From the NCBI RefSeq assembly GCF_000003605.2, contig NW_003122891.1, positions 1 through 12,517 on the forward strand: a stretch of 12,517 nt of DNA, read 5' to 3'. Positions 1-11,482 of the stretch are shown piece after piece (within the stretch, counting starts at the first letter, position 1; every line of letters starts with the position of its first letter). The translations under genes and the position numbers were made by a program. Origin of the DNA: Saccoglossus kowalevskii. Its lineage: Eukaryota > Hemichordata > Enteropneusta > Harrimaniidae. The notes below the pieces were generated by a model that worked only from the letters and a program-made list of their open reading frames with translations, had not been told where the DNA came from and did no database searches.

Positions 1-503
1 CACTCTGTCTATCCTCTATACAGGGACTGTGTTTGGAATACAGTCTGTCTATCCTCTATACAGGGACTGTGGTTGGAATACAGTCTGTCTATCCTCTATA
101 CAGTGACTGTGGTTTGAATACAGTCTGTCTATGCTCTATACAGGGACTGTGGTTGGAATACAGTCTGTCTATCCTCTATACAGGGACTGTGCTTGGAATA
201 CAGTCTGTCTATCCTCTATACAGTGACTGTGGTTGGAATACAGTCTGTCTATCCTCTCTACAGTGACTGTGGTTGGAATACAGTCTGTCTATCCTCTATA
301 CAGGGACTGTGGTTGGAATACAGTCTGTCTATCCTCTATACAGGGACTGTGGTTGGAATACAGTCTGTCTATACTCTATACAGGGACTGTGGTTGGAATA
401 CAGTCTGTCTATCCTCTATACAGTGACTGTGGTTGGAATACAGTCTGTCTATGCTCTATACAAGGACTGTGGTTGGAATACAGTCTGTCTATATCCTATA
501 CAG
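1..503. repeat. Duplicated block A, copy 1 (partner 1921-2423)
   Basis: Base-for-base identical to 1921-2423 at an offset of 1920 bp (48 units). The shared rare variants make this a block duplication, not chance consensus identity: CACT start at 1, GTTTGG at 31, GCTTGG at 191, CTCTCTA at 253, CAAGG at 461 and ATATCC at 491. The match stops at the indel cluster. The left end is cut by the window, so the block may be longer. Confidence 0.95.
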
Positions 504-735
504 GGACTGTGGTTGGAATACAGTCTGTCTACCCTCTATACAGTGACTGTGGTTGGAATACAGTCTGTCTATGCTCTATACAGGGACTGTGGTTGGAATA
601 CAGTCTGTCTATCCTCTATACAGGGACTGTGGTTGGAATACAGTCTGTCTATCCTCTATACAGGGACTGTGGTTGGAATACAGTCTGTCTATGCACTATA
701 CAGGGACTGTGGTTGGAATACAGTCTGTCTATCCT

Positions 736-1457
736 CTATACAGGGACTGTGGTTGGAATACAGTCTGTCTATCCTCTATACAGGGACTGTGGTTGGAATA
801 CAGTCTGTCTATCCTCTATACAGGGACTGTGGTTGGAATACAGTCTGTCTATCCTCTATACAGGGACTGTGGTTGAAATACAGTTTGTCTATCCTCTATA
901 CAGGGACTGTGGTTGGAATACAGTCTGTCTATCCTCTATACAGTGACTGTGGTTTGAATACAGTCTGTCTATGCTCTATACAGTGACTGTGGTTTGAATA
1001 CAGTCTGTCTATCCTCTATACAGTGACTGTGGTTTGAATACACTCTGTCTATCCTCTATACAGGGACTGTGCTTGGAATACAGTCTGTCTATCCTCTATA
1101 CAGGGACTGTGGTTGGAATACAGTCTGTCTATCCTCTATACAGTGACTGTGGTTGGAATACAGTCTGTCTATCCTCTATACAGTGACTGTGGTTGGAATA
1201 CAGTCTGTCTATCCTCTATACAGGGACTGTGGTTGGAATACAGTCTGTCTATCCTCTATACAGGGACTGTGGTTGGAATACAGTCTGTCTATATCCTATA
1301 CAGGGACTGTGGTTGGAATACAGTCTGTCTACCCTCTATACAGTGACTGTGGTTGGAATACAGTCTGTCTATGCTCTATACAGGGACTGTGGTTGGAATA
1401 CACTCTGTCTATCCTCTATACAGGGACTGTGGTTGGAATACAGTCTGTCTATCCTCT
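736..1457. repeat. Duplicated block B, copy 1 (partners 9645-10366 and 10565-11122)
   Basis: All 722 bases match 9645-10366 (offset 8909 = 223 units minus the 11 bases of net indels between them). Diagnostic shared variants are GGTTGAAATA followed by CAGTTTGTCT (871-890), three successive units with T24 and T35 (931-1040), CACT at 1041 and 1401, GCTTGG at 1071, ATATCC at 1291 and ACCCTC at 1331. The match ends where this copy has G at 1458, in an ATCCTCTGTA form. Confidence 0.95.
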
Positions 1458-1664
1458 GTACAGTGACTGTGGTTGGAATACAGTCTGTCTATCCTCTATA
1501 CAGGGACTGTGGTTGGAATACAGTCTGTCTATCCTCTATACAGGGACTGTGGTTGGAATACAGTCTGTCTATACTCTATACAGGGACTGTGGTTGGAATA
1601 CAGTCTGTCTATCCTCTATACAGGGACTGTGGTTGGAATACAGTCTGTCTATGCTCTATACAGG

Positions 1665-2103
1665 GACTGTGGTTGGAATACAGTCTGTCTATCCTCTATA
1701 CAGTAACTGTGGTTGGAATACAGTCTGTCTATCCTCTATACAGGGACTGTGGTTGGAATACAGTCTGTCTATGCTCTATACAGGGACTGTGGTTGGAATA
1801 CAGTCTGTCTATCCTCTATACAGTGACTGTGGTTTGAATACAGTCTGTCTATGCTCTATACAGGGACTGTGGTTGGAATACAGTCTGTCTATCCTCTATA
1901 CAGTGACTGTGGTTTGAATACACTCTGTCTATCCTCTATACAGGGACTGTGTTTGGAATACAGTCTGTCTATCCTCTATACAGGGACTGTGGTTGGAATA
2001 CAGTCTGTCTATCCTCTATACAGTGACTGTGGTTTGAATACAGTCTGTCTATGCTCTATACAGGGACTGTGGTTGGAATACAGTCTGTCTATCCTCTATA
2101 CAG
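1665..2103. repeat. Duplicated block C, copy 1 (partner 8655-9093)
   Basis: 439 bases identical to 8655-9093 (offset 6990 = 175 units minus 10 bases of net indels). Shared markers are CAGTAACTGT at 1701, repeated T24+T35 units at 1821 and 1901, CACT at 1921 and GTTTGG at 1951. The CAGTAACTGT marker also recurs at 9410, where a shorter related stretch follows. Confidence 0.94.
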
Positions 2104-2423
2104 GGACTGTGCTTGGAATACAGTCTGTCTATCCTCTATACAGTGACTGTGGTTGGAATACAGTCTGTCTATCCTCTCTACAGTGACTGTGGTTGGAATA
2201 CAGTCTGTCTATCCTCTATACAGGGACTGTGGTTGGAATACAGTCTGTCTATCCTCTATACAGGGACTGTGGTTGGAATACAGTCTGTCTATACTCTATA
2301 CAGGGACTGTGGTTGGAATACAGTCTGTCTATCCTCTATACAGTGACTGTGGTTGGAATACAGTCTGTCTATGCTCTATACAAGGACTGTGGTTGGAATA
2401 CAGTCTGTCTATATCCTATACAG
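1921..2423. repeat. Duplicated block A, copy 2 (partner 1-503)
   Basis: Exact copy of 1-503. Its first part (1921-2103) is also contained in the block pair 1665-2103 / 8655-9093, so three copies of that sub-block exist. Its right end coincides with the start of the three shortened units. Confidence 0.95.
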
Positions 2424-2511
2424 ACTGTGTTGAATACAGTCTGTTATCCTCTATACAGGGACTGTGATGGAATACAGTGTCTATCCTCTATACAGGACTG
2501 TGGTTGGAATA
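2401..2511. repeat. Three consecutive shortened units (36, 38 and 37 bp)
   Basis: Units 2401-2436, 2437-2474 and 2475-2511 together lose 9 bases relative to three full units, through several separate one- or two-base deletions. These are GG lost from CAGGGACT at 2423, further G/T losses near 2430, one base in CTGTTATCC near 2444, one base near 2467, two bases in CAGTGTCT near 2478 and one G near 2495. The next unit (2512-2551) has full length but carries a C-to-A change at 2520. Elsewhere in the array only three small indels occur. The cluster starts exactly where the 503-bp match between 1-503 and 1921-2423 ends. It could be a decayed patch, a repair scar or a local consensus error in the assembly; the clustering of small deletions in runs favours the last. 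Confidence 0.93.
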
Positions 2512-3494
2512 CAGTCTGTATATACTCTATACAGGGACTGTGGTTGGAATACAGTCTGTCTATGCTCTATACAGGGACTGTGGTTGGAATACAGTCTGTC
2601 TATGCTCTATACAGGGACTGTGGTTGGAATACAGTCTGTCTATGCTCTATACAGGGACTGTGGTTGGAATACAGTCTGTCTATCCTCTATACAGGGACTG
2701 TGGTTGAAATACAGTCTGTCTATGCACTATACAGGGACTGTGGTTGGAATACAGTCTGTCTATCCTCTATACAGGGACTGTGGTTGGAATACAGTCTGTC
2801 TATCCTCTATACAGGGACTGTGGTTGGAATACAGTCTGTCTATCCTCTATACAGTGACTGTGGTTTGAATACAGTCTGTCTATCCTCTATACAGGGACTG
2901 TGTTTGGAATACAGTCTGTCTATCCTCTATACAGGGACTGTGGTTGGAATACAGTCTGTCTATCCTCTATACAGGGACTGTGGTTGGAATACAGTCTGTC
3001 TATACTCTATACAGGGACTGTGGTTGGAATACAGTCTGTCTATGCTCTATACAGGGACTGTGGTTGGAATACAGTCTGTCTATGCTCTATACAGGGACTG
3101 TGGTTGGAATACAGTCTGTCTATGCTCTATACATGGACTGTGGTTGGAATACAGTCTGTCTATCCTCTATACAGGGACTGTGGTTGAAATACAGTCTGTC
3201 TATCCTCTATACAGGGACTGTGGTTGGAATACAGTCTGTCTATGCACTATACAGGGACTGTGGTTGGAATACAGTCTGTCTATCCTCTATACAGGGACTG
3301 TGGTTGGAATACAGTCTGTCTATCCTCTATACAGGGACTGTGGTTGGAATACAGTCTGTCTATCCTCTATACAGTGACTGTGGTTTGAATACAGTCTGTC
3401 TATCCTCTATACAGGGACTGTGTTTGGAATACAGTCTGTCTATCCTCTATACAGGGACTGTGGTTGGAATACAGTCTGTCTATCCTCTATACAG
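2512..3494. repeat. Adjacent higher-order duplication of about 12-13 units
   Basis: 2521-2711 matches 3001-3191 at an offset of 480 bp apart from T for G at 3134. Then 2712-2974 matches 3232-3494 exactly at an offset of 520 bp. The downstream copy therefore holds one additional consensus-like unit (3192-3231). Markers are a run of three ATGCTC units, GGTTGAAATA at 2700 and 3180, ATGCAC at 2722 and 3242, and GTTTGG at 2902 and 3422. Confidence 0.92.
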
Positions 3495-4094
3495 TGACTG
3501 TGGTTTGAATACAGTCTGTCTATGCTCTATACAGGGACTGTGGTTGGAATACAGTCTGTCTATCCTCTATACAGTGACTGTGGTTTGAATACACTCTGTC
3601 TATCCTCTATACAGGGACTGTGCTTGGAATACAGTCTGTCTATCCTCTATACAGGGACTGTGGTTGGAATACAGTCTGTCTATCCTCTATACAGTGACTG
3701 TGGTTGGAATACAGTCTGTCTATCCTCTATACAGTGACTGTGGTTGGAATACAGTCTGTCTATTCTCTATACAGGGACTGTGGTTGGAATACAGTCTGTC
3801 TATCCTCTATACAGGGACTGTGGTTGGAATACAGTCTGTCTATACTCTATACAGGGACTGAGGTTGGAATACAGTCTGTCTACCCTCTATACAGTGACTG
3901 TGGTTGGAATACAGTCTGTCTATGCTCTATACAGGGACTGTGGTTGGAATACAGTCTGTCTATCCTCTATACAGGGACTGTGGTTGGAATACAGTCTGTC
4001 TATACTCTATACAGGGACTGTGGTTGGAATACAGTCTGTCTATCCTCTATACAGGGACTGCGGTTGGAATACAGTCTGTCTATGCTCTATACAG
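3205..4094. repeat. Duplicated block D, copy 1 (partner 11483-12372), 890 bp exact
   Basis: The longest exact pair seen in the window. The offset is 8278 bp, which is 207 units less the 2 bases of net indels between the copies. Shared rare variants include ATGCAC at 3242, GTTTGG at 3422, CACT at 3592, GCTTGG at 3622, ATTCTC at 3762, GACTGAGG at 3856, ACCCTC near 3882 and GACTGCGG at 4056. The match ends at 4095, where this copy has T24 and the partner G24. Confidence 0.96.
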
Positions 4095-5055
4095 TGACTG
4101 TGGTTTCGAATACAGTCTGTCTATGCTCTATACAGTGACTGTGGTTGGAATACAGTCTGTCTATCCTCTATACAGGGACTGTGGTTGGAATACAGTCTGT
4201 CTATCCTCTATACAGTGACTGTGGTTGGAATACAGTCTGTCTATACTCTATACAGGGACTGTGGTTTGAATACAGTCTGTCTATCCTCTATACAGTGACT
4301 GTGGTTGGAATACAGTCTGTCTATCCTCTATACAGGGACTGTGGTTGGAATACAGTCTGTCTATGCTCTATACAGTGACTGTGGTTGGAATACAGTCTGT
4401 CTATCCTCTATACAGGGACTGTGGTTGGAATACAGTCTGTCTATCCTCTATACAGGGACTGTGGTTGGAATACAGTCTGTCTATCCTCTATACAGGGACT
4501 GTGGTTGGAATACAGTCTGTCTATCCTCTATACAGGGACTGTGGTTGGAATACAGTCTGTCTATCCTCTATACAGTGACTGTGGTTGGAATACAGTCTGT
4601 CTATCCTCTATACAGGGACTGTGGTTTGAATACAGTCTGTCTATCCTCTATACAGTGACTGTGGTTGGAATACAGTCTGTCTATCCTCTATACAGGGACT
4701 GTGGTTTGAATACAGTCGGTCTATGCTCTATACAATGACTGTGGTTGGAATACAGTCTGTCTATGCTCTATACAGTGACTGTGGTTGGAATACAGTCTGT
4801 CTATCCTCTATATAGGGACTGTGGTTGGAATACAGTCTGTCTATGCTCTATACAGGGACTGTGGTTGGAATACAGTCTGTCTATTCTCTATACAGTGACT
4901 GTGGTTGGAATACAGTCTGTCTATCCTCTATACAGGGACTGTGGTTTGAATACAGTCTGTCTATGCTCTATACAGTGACTGTGGTTGGAATACAGTCTGT
5001 CTATCCTCTATACAGGGACTGTGGTTGGAATACAGTCTGTCTATCCTCTATACAG
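4062..5055. repeat. Duplicated block E, copy 1 (partner 6501-7413)
   Basis: Matches 6501-7413 except for three differences: an additional C at 4107, two additional consensus-type units (80 bp) within 4441-4560, and T for C at 4885. Shared rare markers are CAGTCGGTCT at 4713, CAATGACT at 4733 and TATAGGGACT at 4811. The offset steps from 2439 to 2438 to 2358, consistent with those indels. Confidence 0.92.
4072..4112. repeat. 41-bp unit with an inserted C
   Basis: The usual GGTTTGAATA reads GGTTTCGAATA, with an additional C at 4107 that also creates a CpG and a TTCGAA palindrome. The corresponding unit in the block E partner (near 6541) lacks it, so the insertion followed the duplication or is a sequencing error. 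Confidence 0.9.
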
Positions 5056-5712
5056 TGACTGTGGTTGGAATACAGTCTGTCTATCCTCTATACAGGGACT
5101 GTGGTTGGAATACAGTCTGTCTATCCTCTATACAGTGACTGTGGTTGGAATACAGTCTGTCTATCCTCTATACAGGGACTGTGGTTTGAATACAGTCTGT
5201 CTATCCTCTATACAGTGACTGTGGTTGGAATACAGTCTGTCTATCCTCTATACAGGGACTGTGGTTTGAATACAGTCTGTCTATGCTCTATACAGTGACT
5301 GTGGTTGGAATACAGTCTGTCTATCCTCTATATAGGGACTGTGGTTGGAATACAGTCTGTCTATCCTCTATACAGGGACTGTGGTTGGAATACAGTCTGT
5401 CTATCCTCTATACAGTGAATGTGGTTGGAATACAGTCTGTCTATCCTCTATACAGGGACTGTGGTTTGAATACAGTCTGTCTATGCTCTATACAGTGACT
5501 GTGGTTGGAATACAGTCTGTCTATCCTCTATACAGGGACTGTGGTTGGAATACAGTCTGTCTATGCTCTATACAGGGACTGTGGTTGGAATACAGTCTGT
5601 CTATCCTCTATACAGTGACTGTGGTTGGAATACAGTCTGTCTATCCTCTATACAGGGACTGTGGTTGGAATACAGTCTGTCTATCCTCTATACAGTGACT
5701 GTGGTTGGAATA

Positions 5713-5750
5713 CACTGTCTATCCTCTATACAGGGACTGTGCTTGGAATA
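5713..5750. repeat. 38-bp unit with a 2-bp deletion
   Basis: The unit begins CACTGTCT where related GCTTGG-containing units begin CACTCTGTCT (1041, 3592, 9950, 10870, 11870), so a CT pair has been lost. GCTTGG follows at 5741, confirming membership of that unit subtype. Confidence 0.9.
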
Positions 5751-6500
5751 CAGTCTGTCTATCCTCTATACAGGGACTGTGGTTGGAATACAGTCTGTCT
5801 ATCCTCTATACAGTGACTGTGGTTGGAATACAGTCTGTCTATCCTCTATACAGTGACTGTGGTTGGAATACAGTCTGTCTATCCTCTATACAGGGACTGT
5901 GGTTGGAATACAGTCTGTCTATACTCTATACAGGGACTGTGGTTGGAATACAGTCTGTCTATACTCTATACAGGGACTGTGGTTGGAATACAGTCTGTCT
6001 ATCCTCTATACAGTGACTGTGATTGGAATACAGTCTGTCTATGCTCTATACAGGGACTGTGGTTGGAATACAGTCTGTCTATGCTCTATACAGGGACTGT
6101 GGTTGGAATACAGTCTGTCTATGCTCTATACAGGGACTGTGGTTGGAATACAGTCTGTCTATCCTCTATACAGGGACTGTGGTTGGAATACAGTCTGTCT
6201 ATGCTCTATACAGGGACTGTGGTTGGAATACAGTCTGTCTATCCTCTATACAGTGACTGTGGTTGGAATACAGTCTGTCTATCCTCTATACAGGGACTGT
6301 GGTTGGAATACAGTCTGTCTATGCTCTATACAGGGACTGTGGTTGGAATACAGTCTGTCTATCCTCTATACAGTGACTGTGGTTGGAATACAGTCTGTCT
6401 ATCCTCTATACAGGGACTGTGGTTGGAATACAGTCTGTCTATCCTCTATACAGGGACTGTGGTTGGAATACAGTCTGTCTATCCTCTATACAGGGACTGT

Positions 6501-7413
6501 GGTTGGAATACAGTCTGTCTATGCTCTATACAGTGACTGTGGTTTGAATACAGTCTGTCTATGCTCTATACAGTGACTGTGGTTGGAATACAGTCTGTCT
6601 ATCCTCTATACAGGGACTGTGGTTGGAATACAGTCTGTCTATCCTCTATACAGTGACTGTGGTTGGAATACAGTCTGTCTATACTCTATACAGGGACTGT
6701 GGTTTGAATACAGTCTGTCTATCCTCTATACAGTGACTGTGGTTGGAATACAGTCTGTCTATCCTCTATACAGGGACTGTGGTTGGAATACAGTCTGTCT
6801 ATGCTCTATACAGTGACTGTGGTTGGAATACAGTCTGTCTATCCTCTATACAGGGACTGTGGTTGGAATACAGTCTGTCTATCCTCTATACAGGGACTGT
6901 GGTTGGAATACAGTCTGTCTATCCTCTATACAGTGACTGTGGTTGGAATACAGTCTGTCTATCCTCTATACAGGGACTGTGGTTTGAATACAGTCTGTCT
7001 ATCCTCTATACAGTGACTGTGGTTGGAATACAGTCTGTCTATCCTCTATACAGGGACTGTGGTTTGAATACAGTCGGTCTATGCTCTATACAATGACTGT
7101 GGTTGGAATACAGTCTGTCTATGCTCTATACAGTGACTGTGGTTGGAATACAGTCTGTCTATCCTCTATATAGGGACTGTGGTTGGAATACAGTCTGTCT
7201 ATGCTCTATACAGGGACTGTGGTTGGAATACAGTCTGTCTATCCTCTATACAGTGACTGTGGTTGGAATACAGTCTGTCTATCCTCTATACAGGGACTGT
7301 GGTTTGAATACAGTCTGTCTATGCTCTATACAGTGACTGTGGTTGGAATACAGTCTGTCTATCCTCTATACAGGGACTGTGGTTGGAATACAGTCTGTCT
7401 ATCCTCTATACAG
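6501..7413. repeat. Duplicated block E, copy 2
   Basis: Partner of 4062-5055. It carries the same paired rare markers CAGTCGGTCT (7071) and CAATGACTGT (7091), each seen only twice in the window, and TATAGGGACT at 7169. It has two fewer consensus-type units than copy 1. Confidence 0.92.
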
Positions 7414-7984
7414 GGACTGTGGTTGGAATACAGTCTGTCTATCCTCTATACAGTGACTGTGGTTGGAATACAGTCTGTCTATCCTCTATACAGGGACTGT
7501 GGTTTGAATACAGTCTGTCTATCCTCTATACAGTGACTGTGGTTGGAATACAGTCTGTCTATCCTCTATACAGGGACTGTGGTTGGAATACAGTCTGTCT
7601 ATGCTCTATACAGTGACTGTGGTTGGAATACAGTCTGTCTATCCTCTATATAGGGACTGTGGTTGGAATACAGTCTGTCTATGCTCTATACAGGGACTGT
7701 GGTTGGAATACAGTCTGTCTATCCTCTATACAGTGACTGTGGTTGGAATACAGTCTGTCTATCCTCTATACAGGGACTGTGGTTTGAATACAGTCTGTCT
7801 ATGCTCTATACAGTGACTGTGGTTGGAATACAGTCTGTCTATCCTCTATACAGGGACTGTGGTTGGAATACAGTCTGTCTATCCTCTATACAGGGACTGT
7901 GGTTGGAATACAGTCTGTCTATCCTCTATACAGTGACTGTGGTTGGAATACAGTCTGTCTATCCTCTATACAGGGACTGTGGTT
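7095..7984. repeat. Adjacent 480-bp (12-unit) higher-order repeat
   Basis: 7095-7504 is identical to 7575-7984 (410 bp) at an offset of 480 bp, so two near-complete 12-unit blocks lie side by side. Each holds, in order, an ATGCTC unit with T24, a TATAGGG unit, an ATGCTC unit with G24, a T24 unit, a G24+T35 unit and an ATGCTC unit with T24. The first block is itself the tail of block E copy 2. Confidence 0.93.
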
Positions 7985-8654
7985 GGAATACAGTCTGTCT
8001 ATGCACTATACAGGGACTGTGGTTGGAATACAGTCTGTCTATCCTCTATACAGGGACTGTGGTTGGAATACAGTCTGTCTATCCTCTATATAGGGACTGT
8101 GGTTGGAATACAGTCTGTCTATGCTCTATACAGGGACTGTGGTTGGAATACAGTCTGTCTATCCTCTATACAGTGACTGTGGTTGGAATACAGTCTGTCT
8201 ATCCTCTATACAGGGACTGTGGTTGGAATACAGTCTGTCTATGCACTATACAGGGACTGTGGTTGGAATACAGTCTGTCTATCCTCTATACAGTGACTGT
8301 GGTTGGAATACAGTCTGTCTATTCTCTATACAGGGACTGTGGTTGGAATACAGTCTGTCTATCCTCTATACAGTGACTGTGGTTGGAATACAGTCTGTCT
8401 ATCCTCTATACAGTGACTGTGGTTGGAATACAGTCTGTCTATCCTCTATACAGGGACTGTGATTGGAATACAGTCTGTCTATCCTCTATACAGTGACTGT
8501 GGTTGGAATACAGTCTGTCTATCCTCTATACAGGGACTGTGGTTGGAATACAGTCTGTCTATCCTCTATACAGGGACTGTGGTTGGAATACAGTCTGTCT
8601 ATCCTCTATACAGGGACTGTGGTTGGAATACAGTCTGTCTATCCTCTATACAGT

Positions 8655-9093
8655 GACTGTGGTTGGAATACAGTCTGTCTATCCTCTATACAGTAACTGT
8701 GGTTGGAATACAGTCTGTCTATCCTCTATACAGGGACTGTGGTTGGAATACAGTCTGTCTATGCTCTATACAGGGACTGTGGTTGGAATACAGTCTGTCT
8801 ATCCTCTATACAGTGACTGTGGTTTGAATACAGTCTGTCTATGCTCTATACAGGGACTGTGGTTGGAATACAGTCTGTCTATCCTCTATACAGTGACTGT
8901 GGTTTGAATACACTCTGTCTATCCTCTATACAGGGACTGTGTTTGGAATACAGTCTGTCTATCCTCTATACAGGGACTGTGGTTGGAATACAGTCTGTCT
9001 ATCCTCTATACAGTGACTGTGGTTTGAATACAGTCTGTCTATGCTCTATACAGGGACTGTGGTTGGAATACAGTCTGTCTATCCTCTATACAG
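8655..9093. repeat. Duplicated block C, copy 2
   Basis: Identical to 1665-2103. It ends just before the 39-bp unit at 9071-9109, which has lost one A in GGTTTGAATA at about 9107. Confidence 0.94.
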
Positions 9094-9109
9094 TGACTGT
9101 GGTTTGATA
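9071..9109. repeat. 39-bp unit with a 1-bp deletion
   Basis: GGTTTGAATA is shortened to GGTTTGATA at 9101-9109. The next unit starts with CACT at 9110. The change shifts the array phase by one base. Confidence 0.9.
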
Positions 9110-9644
9110 CACTCTGTCTATCCTCTATACAGGGACTGTGGTTGGAATACAGTCTGTCTATCCTCTATACAGGGACTGTGCTTGGAATACAGTCTGTCTA
9201 TCCTCTATACAGTGACTGTGGTTGGAATACAGTCTGTCTATCCTCTATACAGGGACTGTGGTTGGAATACAGTCTGTCTATCCTCTATACAGGGACTGTG
9301 GTTGGAATACAGTCTGTCTATACTCTATACAGGGACTGTGGTTGGAATACAGTCTGTCTATGCTCTATACAGGGACTGTGGTTGGAATACAGTCTGTCTA
9401 TCCTCTATACAGTAACTGTGGTTGGAATACAGTCTGTCTATCCTCTATACAGGGACTGTGGTTGGAATACAGTCTGTCTATGCTCTATACAGGGACTGTG
9501 GTTGGAATACAGTCTGTCTATCCTCTATACAGTGACTGTGGTTTGAATACAGTCTGTCTATGCTCTATACAGGGACTGTGCTTGGAATACAGTCTGTCTA
9601 TCCTCTATACAGGGACTGTGGTTGGAATACAGTCTGTCTATGCA

Positions 9645-10366
9645 CTATACAGGGACTGTGGTTGGAATACAGTCTGTCTATCCTCTATACAGGGACTGTG
9701 GTTGGAATACAGTCTGTCTATCCTCTATACAGGGACTGTGGTTGGAATACAGTCTGTCTATCCTCTATACAGGGACTGTGGTTGAAATACAGTTTGTCTA
9801 TCCTCTATACAGGGACTGTGGTTGGAATACAGTCTGTCTATCCTCTATACAGTGACTGTGGTTTGAATACAGTCTGTCTATGCTCTATACAGTGACTGTG
9901 GTTTGAATACAGTCTGTCTATCCTCTATACAGTGACTGTGGTTTGAATACACTCTGTCTATCCTCTATACAGGGACTGTGCTTGGAATACAGTCTGTCTA
10001 TCCTCTATACAGGGACTGTGGTTGGAATACAGTCTGTCTATCCTCTATACAGTGACTGTGGTTGGAATACAGTCTGTCTATCCTCTATACAGTGACTGTG
10101 GTTGGAATACAGTCTGTCTATCCTCTATACAGGGACTGTGGTTGGAATACAGTCTGTCTATCCTCTATACAGGGACTGTGGTTGGAATACAGTCTGTCTA
10201 TATCCTATACAGGGACTGTGGTTGGAATACAGTCTGTCTACCCTCTATACAGTGACTGTGGTTGGAATACAGTCTGTCTATGCTCTATACAGGGACTGTG
10301 GTTGGAATACACTCTGTCTATCCTCTATACAGGGACTGTGGTTGGAATACAGTCTGTCTATCCTCT
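9645..10366. repeat. Duplicated block B, copy 2
   Basis: Identical to 736-1457. Its first 558 bases (9645-10202) also match 10565-11122 at an offset of 920 bp (23 units), so it forms a nearby higher-order repeat with copy 3. Confidence 0.95.
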
Positions 10367-10564
10367 ATACAGGGACTGTGGTTGGAATACAGTCTGTCTA
10401 TGCACTATACAGGGACTGTGGTTGGAATACAGTCTGTCTATCCTCTATACAGGGACTGTGGTTGGAATACAGTCTGTCTATCCTCTATACAGGGACTGTG
10501 GTTGGAATACAGTCTGTCTATGCACTATACAGGGACTGTGGTTGGAATACAGTCTGTCTATCCT

Positions 10565-11122
10565 CTATACAGGGACTGTGGTTGGAATACAGTCTGTCTA
10601 TCCTCTATACAGGGACTGTGGTTGGAATACAGTCTGTCTATCCTCTATACAGGGACTGTGGTTGGAATACAGTCTGTCTATCCTCTATACAGGGACTGTG
10701 GTTGAAATACAGTTTGTCTATCCTCTATACAGGGACTGTGGTTGGAATACAGTCTGTCTATCCTCTATACAGTGACTGTGGTTTGAATACAGTCTGTCTA
10801 TGCTCTATACAGTGACTGTGGTTTGAATACAGTCTGTCTATCCTCTATACAGTGACTGTGGTTTGAATACACTCTGTCTATCCTCTATACAGGGACTGTG
10901 CTTGGAATACAGTCTGTCTATCCTCTATACAGGGACTGTGGTTGGAATACAGTCTGTCTATCCTCTATACAGTGACTGTGGTTGGAATACAGTCTGTCTA
11001 TCCTCTATACAGTGACTGTGGTTGGAATACAGTCTGTCTATCCTCTATACAGGGACTGTGGTTGGAATACAGTCTGTCTATCCTCTATACAGGGACTGTG
11101 GTTGGAATACAGTCTGTCTATA
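10565..11122. repeat. Duplicated block B, copy 3
   Basis: Exact match to 9645-10202 (558 bp), 23 units downstream. After 11122 it is mosaic. It has ATACTC at 11120 where copies 1 and 2 have ATATCC, keeps ACCCTC at 11160, and has CAGT at 11230 where copies 1 and 2 have CACT. At 11280 it carries the ATCCTCTGTA form found in copy 1 (1451) but not copy 2. This alternation of shared markers suggests conversion or unequal exchange among the three copies. Confidence 0.93.
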
Positions 11123-11482
11123 CTCTATACAGGGACTGTGGTTGGAATACAGTCTGTCTACCCTCTATACAGTGACTGTGGTTGGAATACAGTCTGTCTA
11201 TGCTCTATACAGGGACTGTGGTTGGAATACAGTCTGTCTATCCTCTATACAGGGACTGTGGTTGGAATACAGTCTGTCTATCCTCTGTACAGTGACTGTG
11301 GTTGGAATACAGTCTGTCTATCCTCTATACAGGGACTGTGGTTGGAATACAGTCTGTCTATCCTCTATACAGGGACTGTGGTTGGAATACAGTCTGTCTA
11401 TACTCTATATAGGGACTGTGGTTGGAATACAGTCTGTCTATCCTCTATACAGGGACTGCGGTTGGAATACAGTCTGTCTATG

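Noticed and set aside
2193-3377. Longest open frame (394 codons, plus strand) and many similar ones as protein-coding genes
   Set aside because: Overlapping frames give the same 40-residue cycle, the consensus simply lacks plus-strand stops, variants insert stops without regard to frame, and indels are not multiples of 3. There is no recognised domain, promoter or splice context.
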